The notes under the pieces are model-generated. The model was not told the origin of the DNA and made no database searches. It saw only the letters and a list, made by a program, of their open reading frames with translations. A stretch of DNA of 64,000 bases from Streptomyces sp. AC555_RSS877 (GTDB lineage Bacteria > Actinomycetota > Actinomycetes > Streptomycetales > Streptomycetaceae). The translations under genes were made by a program, and so were the position numbers. Positions 42,207-50,870 of this stretch are shown one piece after another (position 1 is the stretch's first letter; each line of letters begins with the position of its first letter). The stretch spans positions 62,001 to 126,000 of the forward strand of contig NZ_JAGMUK010000221.1 in NCBI RefSeq assembly GCF_019049245.1, written 5' to 3'.

Positions 42207-43496
42207 TCAGGCGGCGGCCTCCTGATCGTCGACGGACTCCGGGAGCTCCTTGACCAGGACCCGGTCCCGTTGCAGGTCCACGGAGAGGATCTCGACCCAG
42301 ATCATCTCGCCAGGCTCGATGGCGTCGGCGTTGAGGTCGTGGCGCAGCTCCTCCGACATGGCGGTGCAGTGCAGGATGACAGGCCGGCTGCGTCCGGGCA
42401 GCTTGAGCAGCACGTAGCCGCCCTGGCCCTCCGGCTTGGTCCGGAGGACCTCGCCGTCGAACCGGTCGCCGGCCGACAGCCCTGCCTCCCGTGAGGCCGG
42501 GCTGATCCGCGGGACCGCTGCAAGAGGCCGACTCTGGCGCAGCGGCTTGATGAGACGCAGTGAGATCCGGCGCCGCTCGGTGTCCATACGGACCACCGTG
42601 ACCTCCACGTCGTCCCCGGGCTCGAGTCGGGCCGCGGACACCACGTCCGACTTGGCGAGCAGACCGTTGACACCGTGCGCCACGTGGACGAAGACGCCGA
42701 GCGTGGGATGGACGTTGTGGACGGTGCCGGTGAAAAGTTTGCCCACCGGGTAGTCGGCGCTCAGCACCGGCCAGGGGTTCAGGCTTCCGGCCAGCAGCGT
42801 GTACCTCATGTCGCCGCGGGCGTCCATGTCGAAGGCACCCTGGAGGCGGGCGCCGACCTCGTACTTGGTGGTCATGTCCGTCACCAGCCGGGTGTAGTCC
42901 ACGTCCGCGTTGGACAGCACACCATGCCGGCCGTCGTCCGTCTCGACCACGACGAACTCCCGAGAGGCGGAAACGACGCGGGCAGGCACCGGCACCGTAC
43001 CGCCGCCGATCATCGGCAGGAGCGTCATCTCGACCACTGTCTCCTCGCGTACCGCCTCCAGTGCCAGGCGCAGCTCCTCACGCATCCGGTTCATGTGGGC
43101 GTAGTGCGAGGAGTAGGTGATCGTCCGCAGGTCCTTCACGTCTGCGGGAATCTCCTTGAGGTCCTGCGTGAGGTAGATCATTTTCTTGCCGAGAAGATAG
43201 GCCCAGGCGAACTCGATCGACACGTTCACGGACTCATCCGAGAAGACGACCAGGACGATCTCGGCCTGCTGGATGCCCTTCCACACCGGCGTGAGGACGG
43301 AGTCTCCGCCGTACAGTGAGTCGGCGCGAACCGCCGTCATCCCCAGGCTGGAGATGAGCGGCACGAGCTCCGACTTGAAGAAGTTGTCGTAGTCGAAGAG
43401 CTCGCCGTCGGGCGCCGTCTTGACGCCGAAGGGGGTGGCGACGAAGACGTTGCCGGGAATGGGACGCTCGTCGCGAGTGAGACGGTGGCTGACCAT
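42207..43496 (-). CDS. TIR/deoxyribosyltransferase-like domain fused to three S1-like domains
   Basis: A 429-residue protein. Residues 15-150 have the nucleoside 2-deoxyribosyltransferase / TIR-superfamily layout: 'NVFVATPFG' strand, 'LISSLGMTAVRADSLYGG', 'IQQAEIVLVVFSDESVNVSIEFAWAYLLGKK' split by the likely catalytic E95, then 'IYLTQDLKEIPADVKDLRTITY'. Three S1/OB-fold units follow (about 165-230, 250-320 and 345-420); the second, 'FTGTVHNVHPTLGVFVHVAHGVNGLL', is a textbook S1 domain. The combination suggests an NAD- or nucleotide-cleaving effector guided by RNA or ribosomes. ATG 43496 has AGGAGCAGG upstream. It is divergent from the receiver-type regulator. Confidence 0.75.
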   Translation of the reverse strand: MVSHRLTRDERPIPGNVFVATPFGVKTAPDGELFDYDNFFKSELVPLISSLGMTAVRADSLYGGDSVLTPVWKGIQQAEIVLVVFSDESVNVSIEFAWAYLLGKKMIYLTQDLKEIPADVKDLRTITYSSHYAHMNRMREELRLALEAVREETVVEMTLLPMIGGGTVPVPARVVSASREFVVVETDDGRHGVLSNADVDYTRLVTDMTTKYEVGARLQGAFDMDARGDMRYTLLAGSLNPWPVLSADYPVGKLFTGTVHNVHPTLGVFVHVAHGVNGLLAKSDVVSAARLEPGDDVEVTVVRMDTERRRISLRLIKPLRQSRPLAAVPRISPASREAGLSAGDRFDGEVLRTKPEGQGGYVLLKLPGRSRPVILHCTAMSEELRHDLNADAIEPGEMIWVEILSVDLQRDRVLVKELPESVDDQEAAA

Positions 43497-43732
43497 GGTG
43501 CCTGCTCCTGTCGGGTGGTGCGCTGGACACTCCGCGGTCGGCGGAGGGGGGTCGGTTCGACCACAACTTGAGAGTGCGCCTGAGGTCCTGACACGGTCAT
43601 CCGTCGCTTCGCTGACACTTGGCGCCGCTCCGGGCGCGCTGTCAGCCACCGTGTCAGCGAGATGTCAGCCACTGGTGGGTACATCTGCCGCAACCTGTAC
43701 CAACTGGTTTTTTCAGCTGTAAATTTGACTAT
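43497..43732. promoter_or_regulatory. shared divergent promoter region
   Basis: The 236-bp region separates the TIR/S1 gene (minus) and the regulator gene (plus). Bases 43695-43735 are AT-rich (GGTTTTTTCAGCTGTAAATT), with the palindrome CAGCTG. The plus gene may be leaderless. Half-sites TGTCAG recur at 43640, 43653 and 43669, spaced 13 and 16 bp, and are candidate binding sites. Confidence 0.4.
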
Positions 43733-44908
43733 GTGCCAGCACCCGATCACGCTTCCGGCCCACCCGTCGGCAGACTGCACATCCGGCTTCTCGGCGCTCT
43801 CCAGGTGACCGGCGAGGACGGAGCCCCGCGGAAGTTACCCCCGCAGGGCAGACGAACGTTGCTGCTGAGACTCGCGGTCGCCTCCGACCCGGTGCCCGTC
43901 GAGTGGCTGTGCGGGGCACTGGAGCGGAACAGGAGCGCCTTGCACGCGCTCAAGAGTCGACTCGCCAGCGACGGCTACGACGTGGAGCATGTGTCCGGGG
44001 GCTACCGCCTCGTCGCCGGGCAGTACAGCGTCGACCTGCACGAGTTCATGGCCGGGATCGACGCTCTTGCCCCGAGCACCCCGGTGAGCGAGCTGGACCG
44101 ACTGGCTCGGATGTGGAGGGGCGACCCGGCCCGTGAGCACGACGCACTGCCCGAGGAAACCTGGCAGTCCGCTCGGCGCGGGCTGCACAAGCTGGCCAAG
44201 GCGTTGTGCGCGATCCCGGAGGCGGAGCGCCCCGCCTCCGCCCAGGCCCTGCCGCGCATCTTCCCGGAGGACCGCGTCCTGCGCGCGCTGACGCCCGCCC
44301 CGCCCCGCAAGAACCTGCTCATCGTGGACGACACAGACGCCGACGAACTGGGCGATCGGCTGATGGGCCGCTATGAGGTCATCCCGTTGAAAGGCATGCC
44401 GGAGTGGCGGAGCTTCCGCTCCGACCCCCGGCTGCATGAGATGGACGGAGCACTGATCGACCTGCACTTGGACGACCGTGCCACGTCGAACGGCATGGAG
44501 ATCATCGAGCACCTCTGCAAGCACACCCGGATTCCCACCGCTCTCGTCTCCGCCTACCCGCCCGCCGAAATCGGCGAGTTGAACAGCACCTTCCTCCAGC
44601 GGCACCGGCTGCTGCGCGTCGTGCCAAAGGGTAAGAACGGGCGCGAGCTCTACGACCGTCTCGACGAGGTGGCGAAAGAACTGCTCGACGACGCCCCCCG
44701 CTACCGGCTTCTGCGGCTGAAGGCGGAACTCGCCCACGCTGTCTTCCGACTGGAGGAGGAGCGGGCTCACCCGCGCAATCGGGCCGCCCGTGCGTCGGCC
44801 ATCCCCTGGAAGCACAAACAACGCCGCGCCGAAGAGGCGATCGACCACGGTGACGTACTGAAGGCCTCCCGCCTGGTGGGCGAGTTCTGCAACGGAAACT
44901 GGAGCTGA
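43733..44908 (+). CDS. regulator with SARP-like DNA-binding domain and receiver domain
   Basis: A 391-residue protein. Residues 12-105 form an OmpR/SARP-like winged helix ('RLHIRLLGALQVTGEDG', 'GRRTLLLRLAV', 'LHALKSRLASDGYDVEHVSGGYRL'); a short BTAD-like helical part follows. Residues 190-290 form a receiver domain ('KNLLIVDDTDADE', 'MDGALIDLHLDD' with the probable phospho-Asp, 'IPTALVSAYPP'). A C-terminal helical region of about 90 residues ends the protein. The order DNA-binding then receiver is the reverse of normal response regulators. GTG 43733 directly follows an AT-rich stretch and may be leaderless. It converges on the GHKL protein gene, its probable partner kinase. Confidence 0.75.
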   Translation: MPAPDHASGPPVGRLHIRLLGALQVTGEDGAPRKLPPQGRRTLLLRLAVASDPVPVEWLCGALERNRSALHALKSRLASDGYDVEHVSGGYRLVAGQYSVDLHEFMAGIDALAPSTPVSELDRLARMWRGDPAREHDALPEETWQSARRGLHKLAKALCAIPEAERPASAQALPRIFPEDRVLRALTPAPPRKNLLIVDDTDADELGDRLMGRYEVIPLKGMPEWRSFRSDPRLHEMDGALIDLHLDDRATSNGMEIIEHLCKHTRIPTALVSAYPPAEIGELNSTFLQRHRLLRVVPKGKNGRELYDRLDEVAKELLDDAPRYRLLRLKAELAHAVFRLEEERAHPRNRAARASAIPWKHKQRRAEEAIDHGDVLKASRLVGEFCNGNWS

Positions 44909-44940
44909 GCTGTCCACGGGCCGCGGCGGTCGGAGGCCCC

Positions 44941-47517
44941 TCACTCCACGGCGGAGGCGGAGATCAGCGGGAGTTCGATCCGAACCTGAGCGCCGAGCAG
45001 TTCCGGGGAGGGATCAGGCAGTACCCGCAGCCGGCCCTCGTACAACTGCGTCAAGGCGCGTGCGAGACGGATGCCCTGGCCTGAGCCGTTCCGAGTGCTC
45101 ACACATTCGCCCTGGTTGAGCCGGGAGGCCACCCCCTGCGCCATGCCGTCCCCGGAGTCTGCGACGAGGATCACGCACCAGGGCTTGCCGTCGACAGCTG
45201 TCCACGCAGTCACCGTCACCTCGACGAAGCCGTGCTTTGCGGCTGTCGCGTCGATCGCCTTGCGCGAGTTGTCGAAGAGATTCCAAAAAACCTGGCCGAG
45301 CAACCAGGGGTTGGCCTTGATCGACAGATGCTCGGCGCCGGTGACGTCGTACCTGTCGCGGCCTCCCGAGCCGAGATGGGCCCCGCAGGTCTGTTCCACG
45401 ATGACCTCGGCCAGTGACAGCCTCCGGGGCGCCTCCTTGGCCGCGCTCATCAGGGAGCCCACCTGGCGCAGTTGCTCGGACACTCGCAGATACTCCTCGT
45501 TGAGCGTCAGTCGGCGCTCACGGTCCTCCTCTTCCACCATCCCGGTGTTGATCTCCGACAGCTTGCGCTGGAGGTTGGCGTTGTAATGGTCGACGGTATC
45601 CACCGTGAGCTGGTTCAGGGAGATGACCACCTGGGCGAGCACGGCGTCCGCCTGCTCGCGTGCTTGCCGCAGAAGGTCCGCCACAATCTCCTCGGACGGC
45701 CGCCCGCTCCCCCGGGCCAGGAGTTCGGGCAGCCCGTTCGGTGCCAGGGTCAGCCGCCCATTCCGGCGCTCCATGATGCCCAGGGCCACCAGGGGCCCCA
45801 CCCCTTCTGCCAGCTCCGCCAGAGGAGGGACCCCGCCGCTGCCCGCAAGGTCGGCGAGGACATCGCTCAGCTCGCCTACCTCGAACTCACCCCGGCCGCC
45901 GCCGCTGTGCAGCCAGAGCGCGGTGTGGAGCGCCAAGCCGGCGTTGACGCCGGGTAGTTGCTCTTGCACCCGGCGGGCAGCCCGCCGCCGCCAGTCCATG
46001 CCCTCGCGCACCGCCTCCAGCCGGGCGCGCAGATCCCGGCCGGAGAGACGGGACCCCGGATGGTCGCAGAGGGCCTGCAGTAGTTCCCGGAGGGCCAACG
46101 AGTGTCCGCCCGTCTCGTAGAGCACGGCCTCCACCGTGACGCTGTCGGGCTGCAGGCCGAGCAGGTCAAAGAACCACGAGAGCTGGAGCGCGGCCTTGCC
46201 CCGACCCGCCAGCTCAAGGCCCCGACCGGATCCGGATCGGCCCGCGTCCAGCAGCCCGCTGACGCCGAGCCCCGGTGCCACCGCCCGCAGCAGCGTCAAC
46301 TGCCTTTCGGCGGCGGGCGGCACCGACCCTTGGGGCGTCGGAGCGGCCAGTCGCAGCAGGTCGTCCGCGTACAACGCGCCGCACCCCTCGGCCGACAGGG
46401 TCTCCCCCTCCCACTCGGGCACCAGCCAGATGAAGGGAGTCGAGGCCAGCTGCTCGGGCGGCTCCGCCGTGCTCGGCGCCACCCACAGGGCGACGCCGGC
46501 CCGGCCGAAGAGCCCCAGCGGGGGCAGCCGGTGATCAACGGTGCAGTACAGCCGGCTCACCACTCCGTCGACGAGGGCCTCGCACTCCACCACCGGCTCG
46601 GCGGTCCCCACACACTCGTGCAGCGCCTCAACCAGCTCGCGCACCGACGACGGTTCGGGCGGCCGGTCCGCTCCGGCCGAGACCAGCGCGGCGAGCGCGT
46701 CCGTCAGCCGCCGCCCCGCCGTGTCCTCGTAGGCCGGCAGCCAGCCGTGCAGTTCGGCTGAGCGCAGTTCGCCGTTCTGGTACCACTCCAGTACGTCCTG
46801 AAGCGCGTACCGGCGCAGCTGTACCGGTCTGGGCAGCCGGGCGAGTCCCGAGGGTCCGGCGTCAGCGCGGAACTGCGCCCGGTCGCTGCGCACCAGTACG
46901 CGGGCCAGCCGAAATTCCCCCGCGGTCAGACACTCCTCCAGCAGGTCCCGGGCCGCTCGGTCCGGCGGCTCACCGCCCCGCGACCGCTCCAGCTCGGCGC
47001 GCAGCTCGTCACCTCGCAGCCGCTCCGCCTCGCGGGCCTGTGTCTCCCAGCCCGCGAGCAGTTCGGCGAAGGCGGACTCGTCGGTGGTGGCCAACTCCAC
47101 CAGGCTGTCGTGTGCCATGCCGTCCACGTCGTGCCAGCTGCGGGCCAGGTCGAGTTGTTCGGCGCGGCGGGCCAGCAGGTGCAGGGCGCGCGTGGCACGG
47201 CCCGCGGCCCCAAGGCGGGCGTCGGTGAGGTCGCTCTTGAGCTGCCGGGCGTCCTCCAGTGGCAGCCGACCTCCGTCGATCATCAGATCCACCAGGTCGA
47301 AGCGGCCCTCGGCGAGCAGTTGCCGGGCCGCCGTCGCCGCACCACGCGGGACCAGCAGGCCGTCGAGCACCTCGTCGGCCAACCCGTCGAGGGCGTCCGC
47401 GCCGAGGGCCGAGGACAGAGGGCGACCCCCCGCGAGAGCCGAGACGAGCGCGGTGTGGCTCCATCGGTCAGACCACTCCTGGAGAACGTCCAGCAGGATT
47501 CCGTCGGTTGGTTCCAT
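44941..47517 (-). CDS. large cytoplasmic GHKL / histidine-kinase-like protein
   Basis: An 858-residue soluble protein. The C-terminus (about 690-850) is a GHKL ATPase: N-box 'VFWNLFDNSRKAID', G1 'VADSGDGMAQG', G2 'GSGQGIRLARALTQLYEG'. It is preceded by an antiparallel coiled coil (about 610-690) with 'TVDTVDHYNANLQRK', whose His could be the phospho-acceptor though it lacks a normal H-box. The N-terminal 580 residues are helical, rich in L, A, E and R, without recognised domain. ATG 47517 overlaps the PLD-like gene's stop (TGATG); the frame extends 87 bases further. It probably signals to the facing receiver protein and reports on the helicase/PLD pair. Confidence 0.75.
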   Translation of the reverse strand: MEPTDGILLDVLQEWSDRWSHTALVSALAGGRPLSSALGADALDGLADEVLDGLLVPRGAATAARQLLAEGRFDLVDLMIDGGRLPLEDARQLKSDLTDARLGAAGRATRALHLLARRAEQLDLARSWHDVDGMAHDSLVELATTDESAFAELLAGWETQAREAERLRGDELRAELERSRGGEPPDRAARDLLEECLTAGEFRLARVLVRSDRAQFRADAGPSGLARLPRPVQLRRYALQDVLEWYQNGELRSAELHGWLPAYEDTAGRRLTDALAALVSAGADRPPEPSSVRELVEALHECVGTAEPVVECEALVDGVVSRLYCTVDHRLPPLGLFGRAGVALWVAPSTAEPPEQLASTPFIWLVPEWEGETLSAEGCGALYADDLLRLAAPTPQGSVPPAAERQLTLLRAVAPGLGVSGLLDAGRSGSGRGLELAGRGKAALQLSWFFDLLGLQPDSVTVEAVLYETGGHSLALRELLQALCDHPGSRLSGRDLRARLEAVREGMDWRRRAARRVQEQLPGVNAGLALHTALWLHSGGGRGEFEVGELSDVLADLAGSGGVPPLAELAEGVGPLVALGIMERRNGRLTLAPNGLPELLARGSGRPSEEIVADLLRQAREQADAVLAQVVISLNQLTVDTVDHYNANLQRKLSEINTGMVEEEDRERRLTLNEEYLRVSEQLRQVGSLMSAAKEAPRRLSLAEVIVEQTCGAHLGSGGRDRYDVTGAEHLSIKANPWLLGQVFWNLFDNSRKAIDATAAKHGFVEVTVTAWTAVDGKPWCVILVADSGDGMAQGVASRLNQGECVSTRNGSGQGIRLARALTQLYEGRLRVLPDPSPELLGAQVRIELPLISASAVE

Positions 47518-50500
47518 CAGTGCTGCTTCACCTCGTCCGCCGCTGCCCTGTGTGCCGCTCCCAGCCGGTACAGGTCGGCCATGCCGTCCAGGACGGTGTG
47601 GCACAACACGCGTTCCGACTCGGCCATTTTCGCCACAGCCGCCTCAGTCCGGCCGCGCAGTTCCGCCGTGACACGCCCCAACTCCCGTACGGCGTCCATG
47701 GGGTCGCGGGGGCCGTGGGCCCGCTGATCACCGGGTTCCGGGCCGGTGTCGGCTGCGGCGACCCGCCACGCGAGGTCCAGCACCTCGCCGAGCTTGGACA
47801 GATAGCTCTCCCTGGGGTCGCCGGCCAGCAGCTCGGCCCGCGCCTGGCTCACACTTCGCCAGACGTCGTCCACCAGGTCTGCCGCCACGGCCCTGCCGTC
47901 ACCGTGGCGGCGGCCGGTGCCGGTCTCCTTGGTCAGCAGGGCGCCCAGGCCGTCCGTGTCACGGCCGGCCACCAGGGCCCGTATCCGGCCGAAGAGCCGG
48001 TCGTCACGGAAGAGCACATGGTGGGTCCGGATGGCCGGCTTGATGAGCACCGGCGGCCGGTCGGCCACCAGCAGTGCCTGTTCCAGCGCCTGCCACTGCG
48101 CGTCCCTTGCCTCCTGGTGCCGCTCGTCACTGAGTGCGCGGCGGATTTCCGGGCCCGCCGGAAGGCCGTACAGCTCCTGGTGACAGAGGCGTACCGCGCT
48201 GCCGAGTTCTTCCCAAGGCTCTCCCAGCCCGGCGGCCAGTTCCACCACGACGTCCAGTGCGAGGCCGTCGCCGGTGCGCAGCACCTCTTCCACGGCAACG
48301 AGCAGAAGCGCCGCCTGCTCATCGGAGTCGGGGTCGGTGTCGGCCGCGACCTCCAGCAGATGCGTGCCCAGCCTGCGTCCGCCACGCGCGGCGGCGATGG
48401 CGGCCAGAGGCAGACGCGGCCGGGCCGCCGGGTCGGCGACGGACCGTCTCAGGAGCGCGGCGCGCGTGTAGTCGCCCCGTTCCCAGCAGAGCCGGACCAG
48501 CCTCAGCCGCCAGCGTGTGCCGGTCGCGGAAGGTGCGGCGGCCGTGTGGTGCAGCAGGCAGCAGGCAGCCGCGGCGGTGACCAGGTCCGGTTCGGCAGTC
48601 CGGTCGAGGTCCTCCAGTACTGCCCAGGGGTCCTGCGACCGGTCGAACTCGGTCCGCAGCAGGGCCGCGCCCTCCGCGCTCGGCTGCCAATTCGTGATGA
48701 TGCGCTGCCGGGCATAGACGACGCGAGGATCCGCGCCACCGGACGCGGCGGGCAGCGCCTCCTGCCTGCGGACGTGCGCGGCGACCTCGGGCGGTTCGCC
48801 GACCGCGGCCGCCAGCTCGGCAGCGGCCCGCGCACTGGTGAGCACGATCCCGGGCGCGGGCCGTGGGCGGCCACGCCAGTCTCCGCGCCCGCCCTCACCA
48901 AGCAGGTCCTTGCCGCCGACCAGGACCTCGTCGTCGTGGACCAGGACCCTGCCGCGCGCGGGCACCAGTCGCAACCGACCCGGGTACTCGGCCGCCAGCC
49001 GCACCAGTTCGGCGGGCTCCTGGCCGGGCGGTACCGCCAGCCCGAGAGTCACCCACACCCCTTCCTGGATTCTGCCGGCCAGCAGCGTCATGAACCGGTC
49101 GTCGACCGACGGAGGCCGGTCACTGCTGATGACGAGTCGGCGCCGGACCGAACGAAGTGCCCGCCACAGCAGATCGACGTGCGCGTCGGTGTCCACAATG
49201 CGCGCGGCCGGGAGTTCTCGGTTCCCCGCCGTCTCGGCCAGAGCGCGGGCGTAGGCGACCCAGCCGTCGGACCATGCCCGTACGGCCCTCTCGGGGGCGT
49301 CAGCTTCTTCGGGGGGAGGCTCCGGGAAGTCGAGCGCTTCCGGGAGCGCCGGCTGCCCGGTGCCGAAGGCGTCACCCGTCGTCCTGAGCAGTCGGCTCAT
49401 TCTCGCCGTGGGGACGATGCCTGCCGCCCAGGAGAGCAGCCGGCCGAAGACGACGGAATGGCTGTCCTCGTCCGGGGCCGTCAGCAGGAGCCCCAAGGTG
49501 TGGCGGCCGGGATGCCCCATGATGTCGCGGTCACTGATCAGCGCGGCCTGGTCGTCCCGGATCACCACGTTCGTCTCGGGGCAGGGCGCCACCTGGGGAT
49601 ACAGCAGCCGGCCGGGGCCGTATCGGCGTACCAGGCTGACCAGGGCGTTGTGGACCGGGCTCGGCAGCTTGGCGGTGGGCTGCTCGCCCCACAGCAGCAC
49701 CACCGTGACCCGGGCGTCTAGCGCCTGGCGCAGTGCCGCCTCCCAGCGCCGCCAGCCGGTGACCGTGATCTTCGGCACGGCGATCACCAATTGGGTCCGG
49801 CTCTGCCCGATCAGCTCGGCGACCCGGGCCTCGTGCTCCTCCTCGGCGACGGTGACGGCACGCACTTCGCTGGCGGTCCGGTTGTCGACCGCCGCGCACA
49901 CGGCCCGTGCCTCGTCGCCGAGTTCGAGGTGACGGGCGGGCCGGGTGGCGGCGGGAACGGAGAAAGCCCGGTCGGCGCGTTCGTGCAATCGGACGAGCAG
50001 CCGCTCCAGCGGAGGCGGGTCGATGAGGTCCTGTCCAGCCACGCCACGCAACGCCCGGACGAACGAGGTGGACGGGTTGTCGGCGGCGAGCTGGGTGAGC
50101 CGTTCCCCGGCGAGCTGGTGCCGGGAGGCGGGGTAGGCCCGGTCGGCGACGACGACCTGGAGCCGGCCCGTGTCGGGATCCTCGTGAACGAGGACGTCCA
50201 GTGCAATCCAGCGCCGTTCGGTGATCTGGGCGTCGTCCGTGGGGGTCCGGTACGAGAGCACCCGGGGCGGACGTCCGTTGCCTTGCCGCCCGTGGATCGA
50301 CCCAGCGGCAGCGTCGGGGCCATCCGCGTCCCGCTCGGCGAAGCGCCGGTGCAGATCGCGCTCCAGTGCCGGGATCAGCTCGGCCCGGGGCACCTGGGCC
50401 GGCGTGGTGTCGTCGAGCCCCGGTTCCATTGCCAGCCGGCCCGAGGCCGGGGCGAGGTTCCCCCGGCGTGGCTGGACCAGCCCGGTCAGCCGGTCGATCA

Positions 50501-50870
50501 TCACCTCGCAGTCGTAGTCGAGCGTCTCGGCGCCGGGCAGCTCGTGCAGGGTGTTTTCCACGATCCTGCTGCGGACCTCCTCGCTGACCAAAACTCCGCC
50601 GCTCGTGAAGTCCAGCCGTACATAGCCCTTGCGCCACACGTCGTGAAGCAGTTCGAGGGTGACCCGGTGTCCGAGACCGAGAAGTTCCACGAGTTGGTCC
50701 ACTGACGTGATGCCGGGCTTACCTTCCCTGTCCCGCTCCAGGGCATCGATGAGCCGCAGGGCCGTCATCTCGATCGGCGAGAGGACGTCCCCGAGGCCGG
50801 CGCTGACATGGACCAGAAAGGTGTCACAGGGGACGTAAATGACTGCTCTGCTGCCGGGTGCCGTCCTCAT
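47517..50870 (-). CDS. large protein with two PLD-like folds lacking HKD residues
   Basis: A 1117-residue soluble protein, started at ATG 50870 (TGATG overlap with the helicase stop). Residues 1-130 look like a winged-helix region ('LVELLGLGHRVTLELLHDVWRKGYV'). Two phospholipase-D-like segments follow: 'RTQLVIAVPKITVTGWRRWEAAL' with 'ETNVVIRDDQAALISDRDIMG' (about 431-451), and 'RRRLVISSDRPPSVDDRFM' with 'RGRVLVHDDEVLVGGKDLLG' (about 636-655). These lie where H-x-K-x4-D should be, but the His and Lys are replaced in both. The C-terminal 350 residues are helical repeats. It could be a non-catalytic scaffold or a divergent nuclease. Middle gene of the operon. Confidence 0.7.
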   Translation of the reverse strand: MRTAPGSRAVIYVPCDTFLVHVSAGLGDVLSPIEMTALRLIDALERDREGKPGITSVDQLVELLGLGHRVTLELLHDVWRKGYVRLDFTSGGVLVSEEVRSRIVENTLHELPGAETLDYDCEVMIDRLTGLVQPRRGNLAPASGRLAMEPGLDDTTPAQVPRAELIPALERDLHRRFAERDADGPDAAAGSIHGRQGNGRPPRVLSYRTPTDDAQITERRWIALDVLVHEDPDTGRLQVVVADRAYPASRHQLAGERLTQLAADNPSTSFVRALRGVAGQDLIDPPPLERLLVRLHERADRAFSVPAATRPARHLELGDEARAVCAAVDNRTASEVRAVTVAEEEHEARVAELIGQSRTQLVIAVPKITVTGWRRWEAALRQALDARVTVVLLWGEQPTAKLPSPVHNALVSLVRRYGPGRLLYPQVAPCPETNVVIRDDQAALISDRDIMGHPGRHTLGLLLTAPDEDSHSVVFGRLLSWAAGIVPTARMSRLLRTTGDAFGTGQPALPEALDFPEPPPEEADAPERAVRAWSDGWVAYARALAETAGNRELPAARIVDTDAHVDLLWRALRSVRRRLVISSDRPPSVDDRFMTLLAGRIQEGVWVTLGLAVPPGQEPAELVRLAAEYPGRLRLVPARGRVLVHDDEVLVGGKDLLGEGGRGDWRGRPRPAPGIVLTSARAAAELAAAVGEPPEVAAHVRRQEALPAASGGADPRVVYARQRIITNWQPSAEGAALLRTEFDRSQDPWAVLEDLDRTAEPDLVTAAAACCLLHHTAAAPSATGTRWRLRLVRLCWERGDYTRAALLRRSVADPAARPRLPLAAIAAARGGRRLGTHLLEVAADTDPDSDEQAALLLVAVEEVLRTGDGLALDVVVELAAGLGEPWEELGSAVRLCHQELYGLPAGPEIRRALSDERHQEARDAQWQALEQALLVADRPPVLIKPAIRTHHVLFRDDRLFGRIRALVAGRDTDGLGALLTKETGTGRRHGDGRAVAADLVDDVWRSVSQARAELLAGDPRESYLSKLGEVLDLAWRVAAADTGPEPGDQRAHGPRDPMDAVRELGRVTAELRGRTEAAVAKMAESERVLCHTVLDGMADLYRLGAAHRAAADEVKQH

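Noticed and set aside
47259-49721. Plus-strand 820-codon open frame across the PLD-like gene
   Set aside because: Crosses the boundary of two well-coupled minus-strand genes and gives Arg/Pro-rich sequence typical of antisense frames.
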